64,000 nt of DNA from Nitrospira sp. (GTDB taxonomy: Bacteria > Nitrospirota > Nitrospiria > Nitrospirales > Nitrospiraceae). The notes under the pieces are model-generated. The model was given only the letters and a program-made list of their open reading frames with translations. It searched no databases and was not told the origin of the DNA. The DNA lies in contig CP126122.1 in assembly GCA_030123565.1 (NCBI GenBank), positions 1,685,001 through 1,749,000 of the forward strand, in the 5' to 3' direction. Below, piece by piece: positions 1 to 8,207 of the stretch; position 1 is the first letter of the stretch; every line of letters begins with the position of its first letter. Position numbers and translations under genes: made by a program.

Positions 1-1
1 G

Positions 2-292
2 TTCGATATTCTGACGCGCCCCGCGCCGCAGTTGAGTACAAAAGAACGTGCTGAGGTGAAGAAGGTCGCCCGGGATATGCTGCAGAAGTTAAAGCAGCTT
101 CTGGTGTTGAACTGGCGTCAGAAGGCCTCGGCCCGCTCGCAGATCAAGCTCGCCATCGAAGATCTCCTAGACCAGGGGCTTCCGCGTGCTTATACCCCTG
201 ATTTGTATAAACAGAAGTGCTCTGCGGTGTTCGAACACTTCTACGAAGCCTACGGAGATCGAGGAGCGAGTATTTATCCAACAATGCGGTGA
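2..292 (+). CDS. hsdR: HsdR C-terminal end (type I restriction enzyme R subunit), partial
   Basis: The frame is open from the first base of the window, so this is the 3' end of a gene that starts upstream. About 96 residues are visible. They match the conserved C-terminal region of type I restriction endonuclease R subunits, with landmarks such as VLNWRQKASARSQIKLAIED, LPRAYTPDLYKQKC and VFEHFYEAYGD. This region follows the nuclease and helicase motor domains and helps dock HsdR on the methyltransferase. The motor and nuclease motifs lie outside the window, so activity cannot be judged. The stop is followed at once by non-coding DNA holding a decayed piece of a transporter gene. An internal TTG at 32 is not a real start, because the matching sequence continues upstream of it. 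Confidence 0.85.
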   Translation, partial: FDILTRPAPQLSTKERAEVKKVARDMLQKLKQLLVLNWRQKASARSQIKLAIEDLLDQGLPRAYTPDLYKQKCSAVFEHFYEAYGDRGASIYPTMR

Positions 293-311
293 TTCTTCAG
301 TGACCTGTTGT

Positions 312-436
312 TCCTCACCCCTCCAATCTCTGTGCCGCATCGATCTTCATCCACATCACCCCGCCTCAGAAGGCGATAAGCGCCGCCACCAACAGTGAGG
401 CAGTCCAGCCCCGATGATCGACCAGCCAGGGAGCAA
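312..436 (-). pseudogene. Decayed copy 1 of the 3' end of the MFS transporter gene
   Basis: On the minus strand this stretch resembles the last ~40 codons of the intact transporter gene at 2098-3345 (its bases about 2095-2217). Shared blocks include ccgcatcgatcttcat and gaccagccaggg, with scattered substitutions and small indels. Only the gene tail is present; similarity stops near 436. The reverse translation still resembles the final membrane helix (LLVAALIA-like) and the charged C-terminal tail. It lies between hsdR and the PBECR-like/DUF2283 cassette. Confidence 0.75.
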
Positions 437-574
437 AGAAGCTACTTCACACTTTATGCCCGCGCAAACCGGCTCTTCCCAAACTATACCTACCGATGTA
501 TCCTGCTGCGGATGCTCTAGCTCATGTACGCGCAGTGTTTTCGTGTTCAGGCACAGCTTCCAGGAATCACCTGC

Positions 575-898
575 ATGCATTTCGACTGTCCTTACCTGAA
601 CACCCACGTCGAACTGACCGAAGAGCGCGAGGCACATATTCAGGAGAAGCATCCGGATCTCCTGCCCGCTCATCGTGACTATATGTCGGAAACTGTTCGT
701 GATCCTGACGAAGTGCGAAGGGACCCACGATTCACAAACAGCCTGCTGTTTTCCCACTGGTTTCCTGACCTCAAAGGAGGTAAATTTGTCGTTGTGGTCG
801 TAGTTGCCGATCCCTCTCCCGCCGATCGCTACTGGATAGTGACCGCGTATGTGGCACGGCAACTCTCAGGAGGCACTGTGACATGGAAACGTCCCTGA
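575..898 (+). CDS. PBECR-like (phage barnase-EndoU-ColicinE5/D-RelE-like fold) putative nuclease/toxin
   Basis: A 107-residue protein beginning MHFDCPYLNTHVELTEERE. The order 'V-x-LT-x-ER-x-x-HI-x-x-KHP' near the start, then a hydrophobic strand (KFVVVVVV) and a terminal segment (YWIVTAYVARQLSGG), fits the small PBECR-type nuclease-fold proteins often annotated in integrative elements. The start at 575 is chosen because aggaa lies about 8 nt upstream and homology begins there; an earlier in-frame ATG at 524 lacks such support. Its 3' end overlaps the next gene by 16 nt, so the two are translationally coupled, an arrangement typical of toxin-antitoxin pairs. Toxin function is inferred from family and context, not shown; the catalytic residues cannot be assigned with confidence. 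Confidence 0.6.
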   Translation: MHFDCPYLNTHVELTEEREAHIQEKHPDLLPAHRDYMSETVRDPDEVRRDPRFTNSLLFSHWFPDLKGGKFVVVVVVADPSPADRYWIVTAYVARQLSGGTVTWKRP

Positions 899-1122
899 CC
901 GTTGAATACGACAAGACGGGTGACATTCTCTATCTTGGGAAAACCAAGCCTTATCCAGAACAGGACTCCGAGGAATTAAGCTATGGGGTCGTGGCTCGAC
1001 TCAATCCCAAGACACGCGATCTTGAGAATCTGGAAATCCTCTTTTTCTCTTCCCGGGTTGCCAAAGGGGAGACCTTCCAATTACCGGTGACGGCGGAGTT
1101 TCATCTGCCAAAGGCGGGGTAA
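883..1122 (+). CDS. DUF2283 family small protein, putative antitoxin partner
   Basis: A 79-residue protein starting METSLTVEYDKTGDILYLG. The pattern 'YD-x-x-x-D-x-LYL' followed by '-GVVARLN' and a hydrophobic 'LEILFFSSR' strand is that of DUF2283, a small beta-rich family of unknown biochemistry frequently encoded beside compact toxins. A strong ribosome site (aggagg) sits just upstream of 883, inside the preceding gene, which it overlaps by 16 nt. I infer that it is the partner, perhaps the antitoxin, of the PBECR-like protein. The cassette lies between two decayed transporter tails. No DNA-binding domain is visible, so autoregulation is not predicted from sequence. Confidence 0.65.
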   Translation: METSLTVEYDKTGDILYLGKTKPYPEQDSEELSYGVVARLNPKTRDLENLEILFFSSRVAKGETFQLPVTAEFHLPKAG

Positions 1123-1264
1123 TCTGAGGCCAGGGCATTCACTGGGGTCGGCGGCAGCTAATTCAGTAACGGATGGCCGTCAGGAACTGAACTCCGGACA
1201 TAAGTTAGAGTCTAACAGATTCGCGCCTTTGCCAAACGCAGCACTCAGACTGTCACCAGGTATT

Positions 1265-1408
1265 CCTTCACTCCCCCAGCGCTTCACTCGCATCGATCTT
1301 CACTCACGTCATCCCGCCGCAGATGGCGATCAGGGCTGCAACCAGCAACGAAGCCGTCCATCCCCAGTGGTCGGCGAGCCAGGGCGTGAGGCTGGGAGAA
1401 ATGGGACC
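1265..1408 (-). pseudogene. Decayed copy 2 of the 3' end of the MFS transporter gene
   Basis: This minus-strand stretch is clearly related to bases 2095-2240 of the intact transporter gene. Long matching blocks such as cgcatcgatcttcac, gcaaccagcaacga and gccagggcgtgaggctggg-like sequence run through both. It is closer to the intact gene than copy 1. Similarity stops near 1408, about 10 nt before the mazF stop codon. Only the transporter tail is represented, with no sign of the upstream 1.1 kb of the gene. Confidence 0.8.
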
Positions 1409-1417
1409 GTCGAAGGT

Positions 1418-1741
1418 TTACGGGGCAAAGAGTTCGGCAAGCAGGGTGAGGACTTGCGAGCGTATCATGTCGTCGATTTTCCCCACACGCTTCACAAGAC
1501 GGCTTTTGTCCACAGTCCGGATTTGATCCAGCACGACTTGCCCGGACTTACCTTTGAATCGAAGCGGGACACGAGTCGGGTAGGGGCGGCCTTTCGTCGT
1601 CATGGGAGCGATGATGACCGTGTCGATGTGCTGATTCATTTCATCCGGAGAAATGATGAGACAGGGGCGGGTCTTGCGGATCTCACGTCCTTGTGTGGGA
1701 TCGAGGCGCACGAGAAAGACATCGAAGCGGGACACTACCAT
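1418..1741 (-). CDS. mazF: MazF/PemK-family toxin (endoribonuclease)
   Basis: A 107-residue protein starting MVVSRFDVFLVRLDPTQG. The hallmark 'G-x-E-I-x-K-TRPCLIIS' segment (GREIRKTRPCLIISPDEMN), the 'IIAPMTT' strand and 'GQVVLDQIRTVDKSRL' are those of MazF/PemK mRNA interferases; the R of TRP and the T in MTT belong to the catalytic surface in the family. Length is normal. I choose the ATG at 1741 because it overlaps the antitoxin stop (ATGGTAG); an upstream in-frame ATG at 1762 lies inside the antitoxin gene. It is expected to cleave mRNA when its partner antitoxin is degraded. Confidence 0.92.
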   Translation of the reverse strand: MVVSRFDVFLVRLDPTQGREIRKTRPCLIISPDEMNQHIDTVIIAPMTTKGRPYPTRVPLRFKGKSGQVVLDQIRTVDKSRLVKRVGKIDDMIRSQVLTLLAELFAP

Positions 1742-1989
1742 GTCCACTCGCTCCGATCCCATGTGGACATCGCTGCAGATTCCTGATCCAGCAGGTGATC
1801 GTCCCCGTGGCGATGCATCTGCTCAAATGCTTGACGCCAACCGGCGCGCGGTTTGGATGCGGAGCGAATGATCAATTGTCCGTGCTGAATTTCCAGATCG
1901 ACGTCTCCGTGCAGGTGGCACTGTTCAATGACAGATTTCGGAATCCGGATGCCCTGGGAATTGCCGATTCGCACAACACGAGCTTTCAT
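1735..1989 (-). CDS. mazE: MazE/AbrB-type antitoxin
   Basis: An 84-residue protein starting MKARVVRIGNSQGIRIPKSVIEQ, the swapped-hairpin SpoVT-AbrB DNA-binding fold typical of MazE. It is followed by DVDLEIQHGQLIIRS and a C-terminal tail rich in charged and aromatic residues that would wrap MazF. A strong ribosome site (ggagga) lies 8-9 nt before the start. It is the first gene of a two-gene operon with mazF, overlapping it by a few bases. MazE normally neutralises MazF and represses its own promoter; a candidate promoter with a short palindrome lies just upstream. Confidence 0.9.
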   Translation of the reverse strand: MKARVVRIGNSQGIRIPKSVIEQCHLHGDVDLEIQHGQLIIRSASKPRAGWRQAFEQMHRHGDDHLLDQESAAMSTWDRSEWTW

Positions 1990-2016
1990 TGCGATTTCCT
2001 CCGCTGTCTAGCTGAA

Positions 2017-2054
2017 CTCTTGAGTAATTACATTGGCGCTACCCGCTCTGTCAA
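2017..2054 (-). promoter_or_regulatory. mazEF promoter with a short operator-like palindrome
   Basis: On the minus strand a perfect -35 hexamer TTGACA (2049-2054) is followed after 16 nt by TGTAAT (2027-2032). Between this -10 and the mazE ribosome site lies the palindrome actcttgagt (2017-2026), which could bind the MazE dimer. The hexamers are seen directly; their use and the operator role are inferred. Confidence 0.6.
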
Positions 2055-2097
2055 GAATTCACACCGCCTGCAATCGGGAGATGGAGCGACTACCTCC

Positions 2098-3345
2098 TCA
2101 CTCCCGCAATCCCTCCTCCGCATCGATCTTCACCCACATCGCTCCGCCGCAGATCGCGATCAGCGCCGCAACCAGCAACGAGGCGGTCCAGCCCCATTGA
2201 TCGGCCAGCCAGGGGGTCAAGCTGGGCGAAACGGCGCCTCCCACATTGGCCCCCATATTCATGACGCCCGATAGAGTTCCCGCATGGGTTTTGGACAGGT
2301 CGGTCGTCACGCTCCAATAGGCGCCGACCGTGAAGTAGAGCCAGCCGGCTCCGAGCGACAGACAACCGATGGCCAGGGCCTGCGAGTCGGCCCAGGCCCC
2401 GAGCGCGATCAGCCCTCCGGCCACCACCATGCCGACCAGGCCGACCGTCATCCTCGCCTTGGTCAAGCCGGCGGTCGGGACCAGGCGATCCGTGATCCAG
2501 CCTCCGAGTGGGCAGAAGACGAGAATCGCCAGAAACGGCGTGGCTGCCAGCCACCCCCCTCGCAACAGATCGATCCCCCGCACGTTCACCAGGTAGAGAT
2601 AGAACCAGGACATGTAAATGTAGGCCACGTAACCGAGGCAGGCGTAACTCGCTACCAACCAACGCAGAGTACGTGACCGGAACAAGCGCTTCCAAGGGAC
2701 GGCGGCGCGCGAGGCGATTGATGAACTCTTGCCGCCGACCGAGCCGTCCCGCGAACCGAGTACCCACAAGGCCGCCACCAGGATTCCCACCAGGGCCGAG
2801 AGGTAGAACACCGTCTGCCATCGGTAGTTCACCATGATCCAGGAGGCGAGGGGAGGCGTGATCGCGGCCCCCACCCCGATACCGCCGATCGCGATGCCGA
2901 TCCCGAGGCCTCGTTGCGCGGGGGGGATCCAATCGGCGACGGCCCGATTGAAATTCGGCAGGGCCACGGCTTCTCCCACGCCGAGGAGAAACCGCACCAG
3001 GATGAGAGCGCCCACCGTCCCGACCATCGCGGCCAGGGGCAGGGTCGCGGCCAGCGCCGTCAGGGCGGTGAACAGCGACCACCAGAGCAACGCGACCGTC
3101 AACACCAGGCTGGCCCCCCAACGATCCCCCAGCCAGCCGCCGGGAATCTGACAGAGGGCATAGCCGAAGACGAAGGCGGAAAAAATGTACCCCATGTCCT
3201 GGTCGGTCAACCCATAGGCGGGCATCATCTGCCGCGCCGTGACGGAGATGTTGACCCGGTCCATGTAGGTCACCACGCTGATCGCGAACAGGAGGCCGAG
3301 GATGCCCCATCTCGGTTTCGTCGCCGTTGTCGCCCCGTTCACCAT
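2098..3345 (-). CDS. MFS transporter, anion:cation symporter (ACS)-like
   Basis: A 415-residue inner-membrane protein with about 12 hydrophobic segments. The first-loop signature 'DRVNISVTARQMMPAYGLTDQDMGYIFSAFVFGYALCQIPGGWLGDRWG' region (landmarks DRVNIS, GYALCQIPGG, GWLGDRWG) is typical of the ACS family of the major facilitator superfamily, whose members import organic anions such as hexuronates, glucarate or phosphate esters. The substrate cannot be read from sequence. Start: ATG 3345 (or GTG 3342) has ggagg just upstream; the ATG at 3366 has no ribosome site and would leave only ~10 nt after a TATAAT at 3384-3389. The gene is divergent from the AsmA-like gene. Its 3' end is the source of two decayed tail copies further along. 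Confidence 0.85.
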   Translation of the reverse strand: MVNGATTATKPRWGILGLLFAISVVTYMDRVNISVTARQMMPAYGLTDQDMGYIFSAFVFGYALCQIPGGWLGDRWGASLVLTVALLWWSLFTALTALAATLPLAAMVGTVGALILVRFLLGVGEAVALPNFNRAVADWIPPAQRGLGIGIAIGGIGVGAAITPPLASWIMVNYRWQTVFYLSALVGILVAALWVLGSRDGSVGGKSSSIASRAAVPWKRLFRSRTLRWLVASYACLGYVAYIYMSWFYLYLVNVRGIDLLRGGWLAATPFLAILVFCPLGGWITDRLVPTAGLTKARMTVGLVGMVVAGGLIALGAWADSQALAIGCLSLGAGWLYFTVGAYWSVTTDLSKTHAGTLSGVMNMGANVGGAVSPSLTPWLADQWGWTASLLVAALIAICGGAMWVKIDAEEGLRE

Positions 3346-3506
3346 CACCTCCCGGTCCCATCGCACCCGCGCGAAAGCGGGGCATTATAGACCGCCCCCG
3401 CGACGGTCACCAGCACATCACAAGCGTGGGTCGGGCAGGTGCTGTATGGATTTCCCTCCGGCGCATCCGGTACACTGACATTTTGACCTACGCTGAGGGA
3501 GGTGGA

Positions 3507-6500
3507 GTGAGGGTTCGTCCGCGCGCAGTGGCCTTGTCTCTGCTCGGCCTGCTCGTCTTGGCTGTTCTCCTGCTCCTCTATTCCCGCGAGCTCTTCGGCG
3601 TCGACCTCGTCAAGAATTTCTTCCTGCAACAACTCGAAGTGACCCTGCGGCGCAAGATCGAGGTCGATCGCGTCAAGCTGGTGCTGTTGCCGAGCATCAG
3701 GCTCGAACTCGGCCACGTCGCCGTCTACGGCCACGACGATCCGTCGCACATCGTCTTCAAAGCCAAGGAAATGGACATCGTGCTGCGCCTGCTGCCGCTG
3801 TTGAAAAAACAGGTCGTGGCGAAGCGGCTGTTTTTCGACGAGCCGACCGTCACGTTGATCCGCAATCGCTCCGGCCACTGGAACGTCCTCGCTGGGTTGC
3901 CGTCCATGGCCAAGGACGAGTCGGCCTACCAGATGTTCAGCCGGCTGCTGCAAATCCGCGAGGCGACCATTCAGAACGGCCATGTGACGATCACCGATGA
4001 AGCCAGATCCGACGGCGTCCGAACCACCAAGCTCGAAGCGGTGGAGATGGCGTTGAAGGTCTATCCGGGAAAAGCCGAGGGGGACTTACATGTCTCCGCC
4101 TCCCTGCCTGCCGAGACGGCCCCGTCGGCCTTCTCGCTGACCGGTACCATCAGCTTGAGCGAATCCTCTTCGTCCCTGGCCGCCGAGGAACCCTACTCGG
4201 TCCGTCCCGCCTTTCAATTCGAGGGAGAAATCGAAACCGCCAACCTGCGGTTGCGCGAGGCAGCCGACTTCTTCGGACCCAGGCCCGTGCCGGACCGGCT
4301 GCAAGGCGGGGCCAATTTGAAAAGCCGCATCCGTGTCGCGCCCGGTGTGGCAGGCTACGACGTCGTCCTGACGGAGATCGCCGCCAACGTCGATGAGCTG
4401 GGGGTCACGGGCAAAGCCAACCTGGCGGGGCTCCTGACCTCACAACCCACGTTTTCCATCACCTTCGCCTCACCCTCGATCGACCTGCAGCAGCTCTTCG
4501 CCCGATTTCCCGCGCAATGGATCCATCCGCAATTGCCCGGCATCGTCGAGCAACGCCGGCTGGGAGGGACCGTGGAAATCCTCAGCGCCACGTTGAGCGG
4601 TGCGACGGCCCCGAGCCCGCAACTATCGCTCACGGGGGATTTCCGCATCGAGAAGGGCACCGCGCTCATCGGGACCGACCACGTCCCCACGCAGGATTTG
4701 TCCGCCACGATCTCCGTGGAACCGGGACGCATCCGGGTCGGAAAGGTGACGGGCACCTACGGCACGTTGCAAATGACCGACGGCAAGGCGGTCGTGTCCT
4801 TCCTCGACGCCGGTCCCTGGATGGAGTTGGACGTCAGCGGCAACATGACGGCGGCCGACCTGGTGAAATTTCTCATCAAGACGATCCGTGCTGATCGGCT
4901 CACATCGCTCCTCGCGCAATCACGCGAGATCGAGGGCCAGGCGCACCCGACCTTTCGCCTCGTCGGACCGTTGGACAAGCCGGAGGGCATCACCTTCGCC
5001 GGAGGGGAAGTCCTCGCCGAACAGGTCAGCCTCGTGAACCCGGCGCTGCCGCAACGGCTCACCGCCATGCAGGGCCGCATCATCTTTTCCCAAACCGGCG
5101 GCGCGCAATTCGATCAAGTCACGGCCAATCTGGGAGAGGCGCAGCTCCAGTTCAACGGTCAAATCAGCGGCGGCACGCCGAGCCTCTTTCAGGATTTCGT
5201 CATCCGCGCCAAGGGCAACGCGGCGCAGTTGCGCCAGATGATGTCCGCCGGGTCCTTCCCGGACGACCTGCTTTCCGGCATCGTCAACGCCAAGATTCAA
5301 CTGTCCGGTCCTTCCGGCTCGCCCCATCTGCGCGGCGAAATCGGCCTGAACGATGCAAAGCTGGTACTCCCGACGGTGGGGGAAAAGCCGCCCGGCACGG
5401 CGGCCTCGTTGGAACTCGATGCCGATGTCACGCGTGGCATCGGGCTGACGATTTCGCGTCTGGAACTGGTGGTGCCGCCGTTACGGTTGCCGTTGAAAGG
5501 CCGGATCACGCTCGGCGACCGGTTTACGATCGACGCCGCCCTCGCCTCTGGTACCGTATCGCTGTCGAGTCTTCCGGAGTGGATCTACAAGAGCGGCCTC
5601 GAAGCGGGGAATCTCGAAGTCTCCATGGATGTGAAGGGCGGGGACGCAGATTGGAGAAATTGGCGGGCCGGCGGATGGCTGGCGCTCACCAACGGCTTGA
5701 TGACGGTGAAGGGCGTGGAGGGGCAGGTCGAGGACATTTATCTCCGGTTGAAGTTTTCCAAGAACATTGCGGACATCAAACAGCTGTCGTTCCGGATCAA
5801 GGACAGCGACGTCAGCCTGTCGGGAGCCTTGAAGAATTGGACGACCAAACCGGTGATCGCCGTCAAGATCGAATCCACCCAAATGGATCTCGATCTGCTT
5901 ATTCCGAAGGGTCAACGCTCGCCGATCCGGGAGTTTCTGGAGACCCTGGCCTCGACCAGCCAAGTCAGTGCGACGGCGACGATCGAGAAGGGCCTGTACA
6001 AGCACCTGCGGTTCGGAGGCCTCTCCGGCCGGTTGACGATTCAAGACGGCCTGCTGGATCTGGACCGGGTCGCCGGCCAGTCCGGCACCGGCCAGGTGGC
6101 GGGACGCCTGGTCGTCCGGCTTCCCAAGGGAGAACCGGCCGAGACGGAAACCTCGGTCCGGATGACCGGCATTCCCGTCGAGGCCATGTTGCCGCTGTTG
6201 AATGCGAGCGATAAACCGGTCACCGGCGATCTGAAGCTGACCGGCGTGCTGCGCGGACATGGGCGCAATCCCCACGGGGTCCTGCCGACCTTGAACGGCA
6301 AGACCGAGGTGGTGGCGCAGGAGGGGCGCATTCTCAAGGCGGAGAACCTCACTGTCTGGAAGATCATTTCCATCCTGAATCTCCCGGCTGTGTTGCAAGG
6401 CAAGGTCGACCTGGAAAAGGAAGGGTTGCAGTACAATCGAATGACCGCCACCCTGACGATCCAAAACGGGCTGATGAAAACGCAGAACTTCATCCTGGAC

Positions 6501-6914
6501 AGCCCCGTGCTGAAAATTTCCGCGGTCGGAACCTACGACATGCCCACCGATCACCTGGACATGGTCTGGGCCGTCAGCCCCTTCGGATCCTATTCACAAT
6601 TCTTGAAATCGATTCCGCTCTTCGGACGCCTGGTCGCGGGAGATCGGAAGGGTTTGGCCACCGCCCTGTTCCAGGTCAAGGGATCCATGCACGATCCGCA
6701 AGTGACCTACATGCCGATGAAGTCGTTCACCACGGGATTGACCGGTGTCGCCCAACTCGCATTCGACCTGCTCAAGAACACGGTCATGCTGCCGATCGAT
6801 ATGCTCGCCCCGCAGGAAGAAAAGGATCTGCTGTTCGATCCCTCGATGGAACTCCGAACCCCGCCCGCGCCGCCGACCGAACCGATCACCGCACCGACGC
6901 CGGCCGCGCCTTGA
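3507..6914 (+). CDS. AsmA-family / AsmA-like C-terminal domain protein
   Basis: A 1135-residue protein with one N-terminal membrane helix (AVALSLLGLLVLAVLLLLYS) and a very long, beta-rich, periplasmic part. The segment after the helix (LEVTLRRKIEVDRVKLVLLPSIRLELGHVAVYG) is the AsmA N-terminal signature, and the end (FILDSPVLKISAVGTYDMPTDHLDMVWAVSPFG, then SIPLFGRLVAGDRKGLATALFQVKG) is the AsmA_2 C-terminal region. AsmA-like proteins (TamB, YhdP, YicH) form long grooves that carry phospholipid between inner and outer membrane. Start GTG 3507 is preferred because gagggaggtgg lies immediately upstream; the open frame extends 60 codons further but those overlap the divergent transporter start. 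Function in outer-membrane lipid supply is inferred from family. Confidence 0.85.
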   Translation: MRVRPRAVALSLLGLLVLAVLLLLYSRELFGVDLVKNFFLQQLEVTLRRKIEVDRVKLVLLPSIRLELGHVAVYGHDDPSHIVFKAKEMDIVLRLLPLLKKQVVAKRLFFDEPTVTLIRNRSGHWNVLAGLPSMAKDESAYQMFSRLLQIREATIQNGHVTITDEARSDGVRTTKLEAVEMALKVYPGKAEGDLHVSASLPAETAPSAFSLTGTISLSESSSSLAAEEPYSVRPAFQFEGEIETANLRLREAADFFGPRPVPDRLQGGANLKSRIRVAPGVAGYDVVLTEIAANVDELGVTGKANLAGLLTSQPTFSITFASPSIDLQQLFARFPAQWIHPQLPGIVEQRRLGGTVEILSATLSGATAPSPQLSLTGDFRIEKGTALIGTDHVPTQDLSATISVEPGRIRVGKVTGTYGTLQMTDGKAVVSFLDAGPWMELDVSGNMTAADLVKFLIKTIRADRLTSLLAQSREIEGQAHPTFRLVGPLDKPEGITFAGGEVLAEQVSLVNPALPQRLTAMQGRIIFSQTGGAQFDQVTANLGEAQLQFNGQISGGTPSLFQDFVIRAKGNAAQLRQMMSAGSFPDDLLSGIVNAKIQLSGPSGSPHLRGEIGLNDAKLVLPTVGEKPPGTAASLELDADVTRGIGLTISRLELVVPPLRLPLKGRITLGDRFTIDAALASGTVSLSSLPEWIYKSGLEAGNLEVSMDVKGGDADWRNWRAGGWLALTNGLMTVKGVEGQVEDIYLRLKFSKNIADIKQLSFRIKDSDVSLSGALKNWTTKPVIAVKIESTQMDLDLLIPKGQRSPIREFLETLASTSQVSATATIEKGLYKHLRFGGLSGRLTIQDGLLDLDRVAGQSGTGQVAGRLVVRLPKGEPAETETSVRMTGIPVEAMLPLLNASDKPVTGDLKLTGVLRGHGRNPHGVLPTLNGKTEVVAQEGRILKAENLTVWKIISILNLPAVLQGKVDLEKEGLQYNRMTATLTIQNGLMKTQNFILDSPVLKISAVGTYDMPTDHLDMVWAVSPFGSYSQFLKSIPLFGRLVAGDRKGLATALFQVKGSMHDPQVTYMPMKSFTTGLTGVAQLAFDLLKNTVMLPIDMLAPQEEKDLLFDPSMELRTPPAPPTEPITAPTPAAP

Positions 6915-6966
6915 TTACCTTCGGCACGCGTGATAGCATCCGATCGACGGCCGTTGCATCGACCTC

Positions 6967-8124
6967 ATGACCCACTCCACCGCACAAACCGACCATCCCG
7001 ACCAGACCGCCGTGCTCTTCGTGGCGGCGAGCGAAACAGACTCGAATCTGTATTACGCCACGCGGTTCATCGCCCCCGATCCCTTCATCTATCTCGAACT
7101 GAAGGGCGAACGGCTGATGATCATGAGCGACCTGGAAATGGATCGGGCGCGCCACCAGGCGACGGTCGATCGCGTGTTGTCCTATTCCGAGCTGGAGCGG
7201 CGCGCCAAGGTGCAGGGGATGAAGGATCCCGGCACGATCGACGTGATTCACCTGGTGCTTCAAGACAGCGGCCTGACGGACATCCTGGTCCCCTCGACCT
7301 TTCCCTTTCTCCATGCGAGCCGGCTGGAGGAACTCGGCTACAGGCTGCGCACCAAACGCGAGCCGTTTTACGAACACCGTGTCGTCAAATCCGAGGAAGA
7401 GGTCCGGCACATTGAAGCGGTGCAACGGGCCACCGAAACGGCGGTCGCCGCCGCGCACCAGAGTCTTCGTCGCGCCGAGATTCGCGGCGACCAGCTCTGG
7501 CTGGACGGGGAGGTCCTCACGTCGGAACGCATCAAGAAACTGATCAACGTGAAACTGATGGAATGCGAATGCGTCGCGCAACATACCATCGTGGCGGGCG
7601 GGGAACAGGCCTGCGATCCTCACGACGAAGGCAGCGGGCCGCTGCCGGCCCATCGCAGCATCATTTTCGACGTCTTTCCGCGGTCGGCTTCAACGCGTTA
7701 CTTCGCCGACATGTCCCGCACGGTGGTGCGCGGCAGGCCCTCTCAGGAGTTGAAGCGGCTCTATCATGCCGTCAAGGATGCCCAGGAAGAAGCGATCACC
7801 AAGATCCGCGACGGCGCCGACGGGGCGGTGATCCATCAAGGCATCTGCGACCGGTTTGAGAAGGCCGGCTATAAGACCGGCCTCGTCAACGGCCGCATGC
7901 AAGGTTACTTTCACGGCACCGGCCATGGCGTCGGATTGGACATCCATGAAGCGCCCCGCATCAGCCGGACCGGCTCGTTGCTCCAGGAAGGGCACGTGGT
8001 CACGGTCGAACCGGGACTCTATTACCCCGGGCTCGGCGCGGCGCGCATCGAAGACATGGTGCTGGTGACGAAGGACGGTTGCCGGAACCTGACGAATTAT
8101 CCGAAAGTGTTCGAACTGGACTGA
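6967..8124 (+). CDS. M24-family metallopeptidase (Xaa-Pro aminopeptidase-like)
   Basis: A 385-residue cytoplasmic protein with a variable N-terminal domain (about 1-150) and a C-terminal pita-bread domain. The five metal ligands of the M24 family are visible in order: D in IIFDVFPR, D in FADMSRT, H in GTGHGVGLDIHE, E in VTVEPGLYYPG and E in ARIEDMVLVT. This supports an active dinuclear metallo-aminopeptidase or dipeptidase of the PepQ/PepP kind, acting on X-Pro bonds. It lies 52 nt after the AsmA-like gene on the same strand and may be co-transcribed. Exact specificity is unknown. Confidence 0.88.
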   Translation: MTHSTAQTDHPDQTAVLFVAASETDSNLYYATRFIAPDPFIYLELKGERLMIMSDLEMDRARHQATVDRVLSYSELERRAKVQGMKDPGTIDVIHLVLQDSGLTDILVPSTFPFLHASRLEELGYRLRTKREPFYEHRVVKSEEEVRHIEAVQRATETAVAAAHQSLRRAEIRGDQLWLDGEVLTSERIKKLINVKLMECECVAQHTIVAGGEQACDPHDEGSGPLPAHRSIIFDVFPRSASTRYFADMSRTVVRGRPSQELKRLYHAVKDAQEEAITKIRDGADGAVIHQGICDRFEKAGYKTGLVNGRMQGYFHGTGHGVGLDIHEAPRISRTGSLLQEGHVVTVEPGLYYPGLGAARIEDMVLVTKDGCRNLTNYPKVFELD

Positions 8125-8131
8125 GCAAAAC

Positions 8132-8202
8132 CGTAAGGGGTGAGGCGTAAGGCGTAAAGGAAGGATGTCTTTCGCCTAACGCTTCCCGCCTCACGTTTCA
8201 CG
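8132..8202. repeat. Imperfect inverted repeat (intergenic hairpin)
   Basis: The arms are about 8132-8160 (ggggtgaggcgtaaggcgta core) and 8173-8202 (cgcctaacgcttcccgcctc core). They are imperfect reverse complements around a short loop, so the RNA would form a long hairpin directly before the sdhB-like start. It looks like one of a family of short dispersed repeats and could also act as a weak terminator after the peptidase gene; there is no T-run. Confidence 0.6.
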
Positions 8203-8207
8203 TCGTC

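Noticed and set aside
3345-3983. Long open frames antisense to the AsmA-like gene and similar antisense frames across the window
   Set aside because: High-GC codon usage gives long shadow frames on the opposite strand; they are Arg/Gly/His-rich and lack family matches or ribosome sites.
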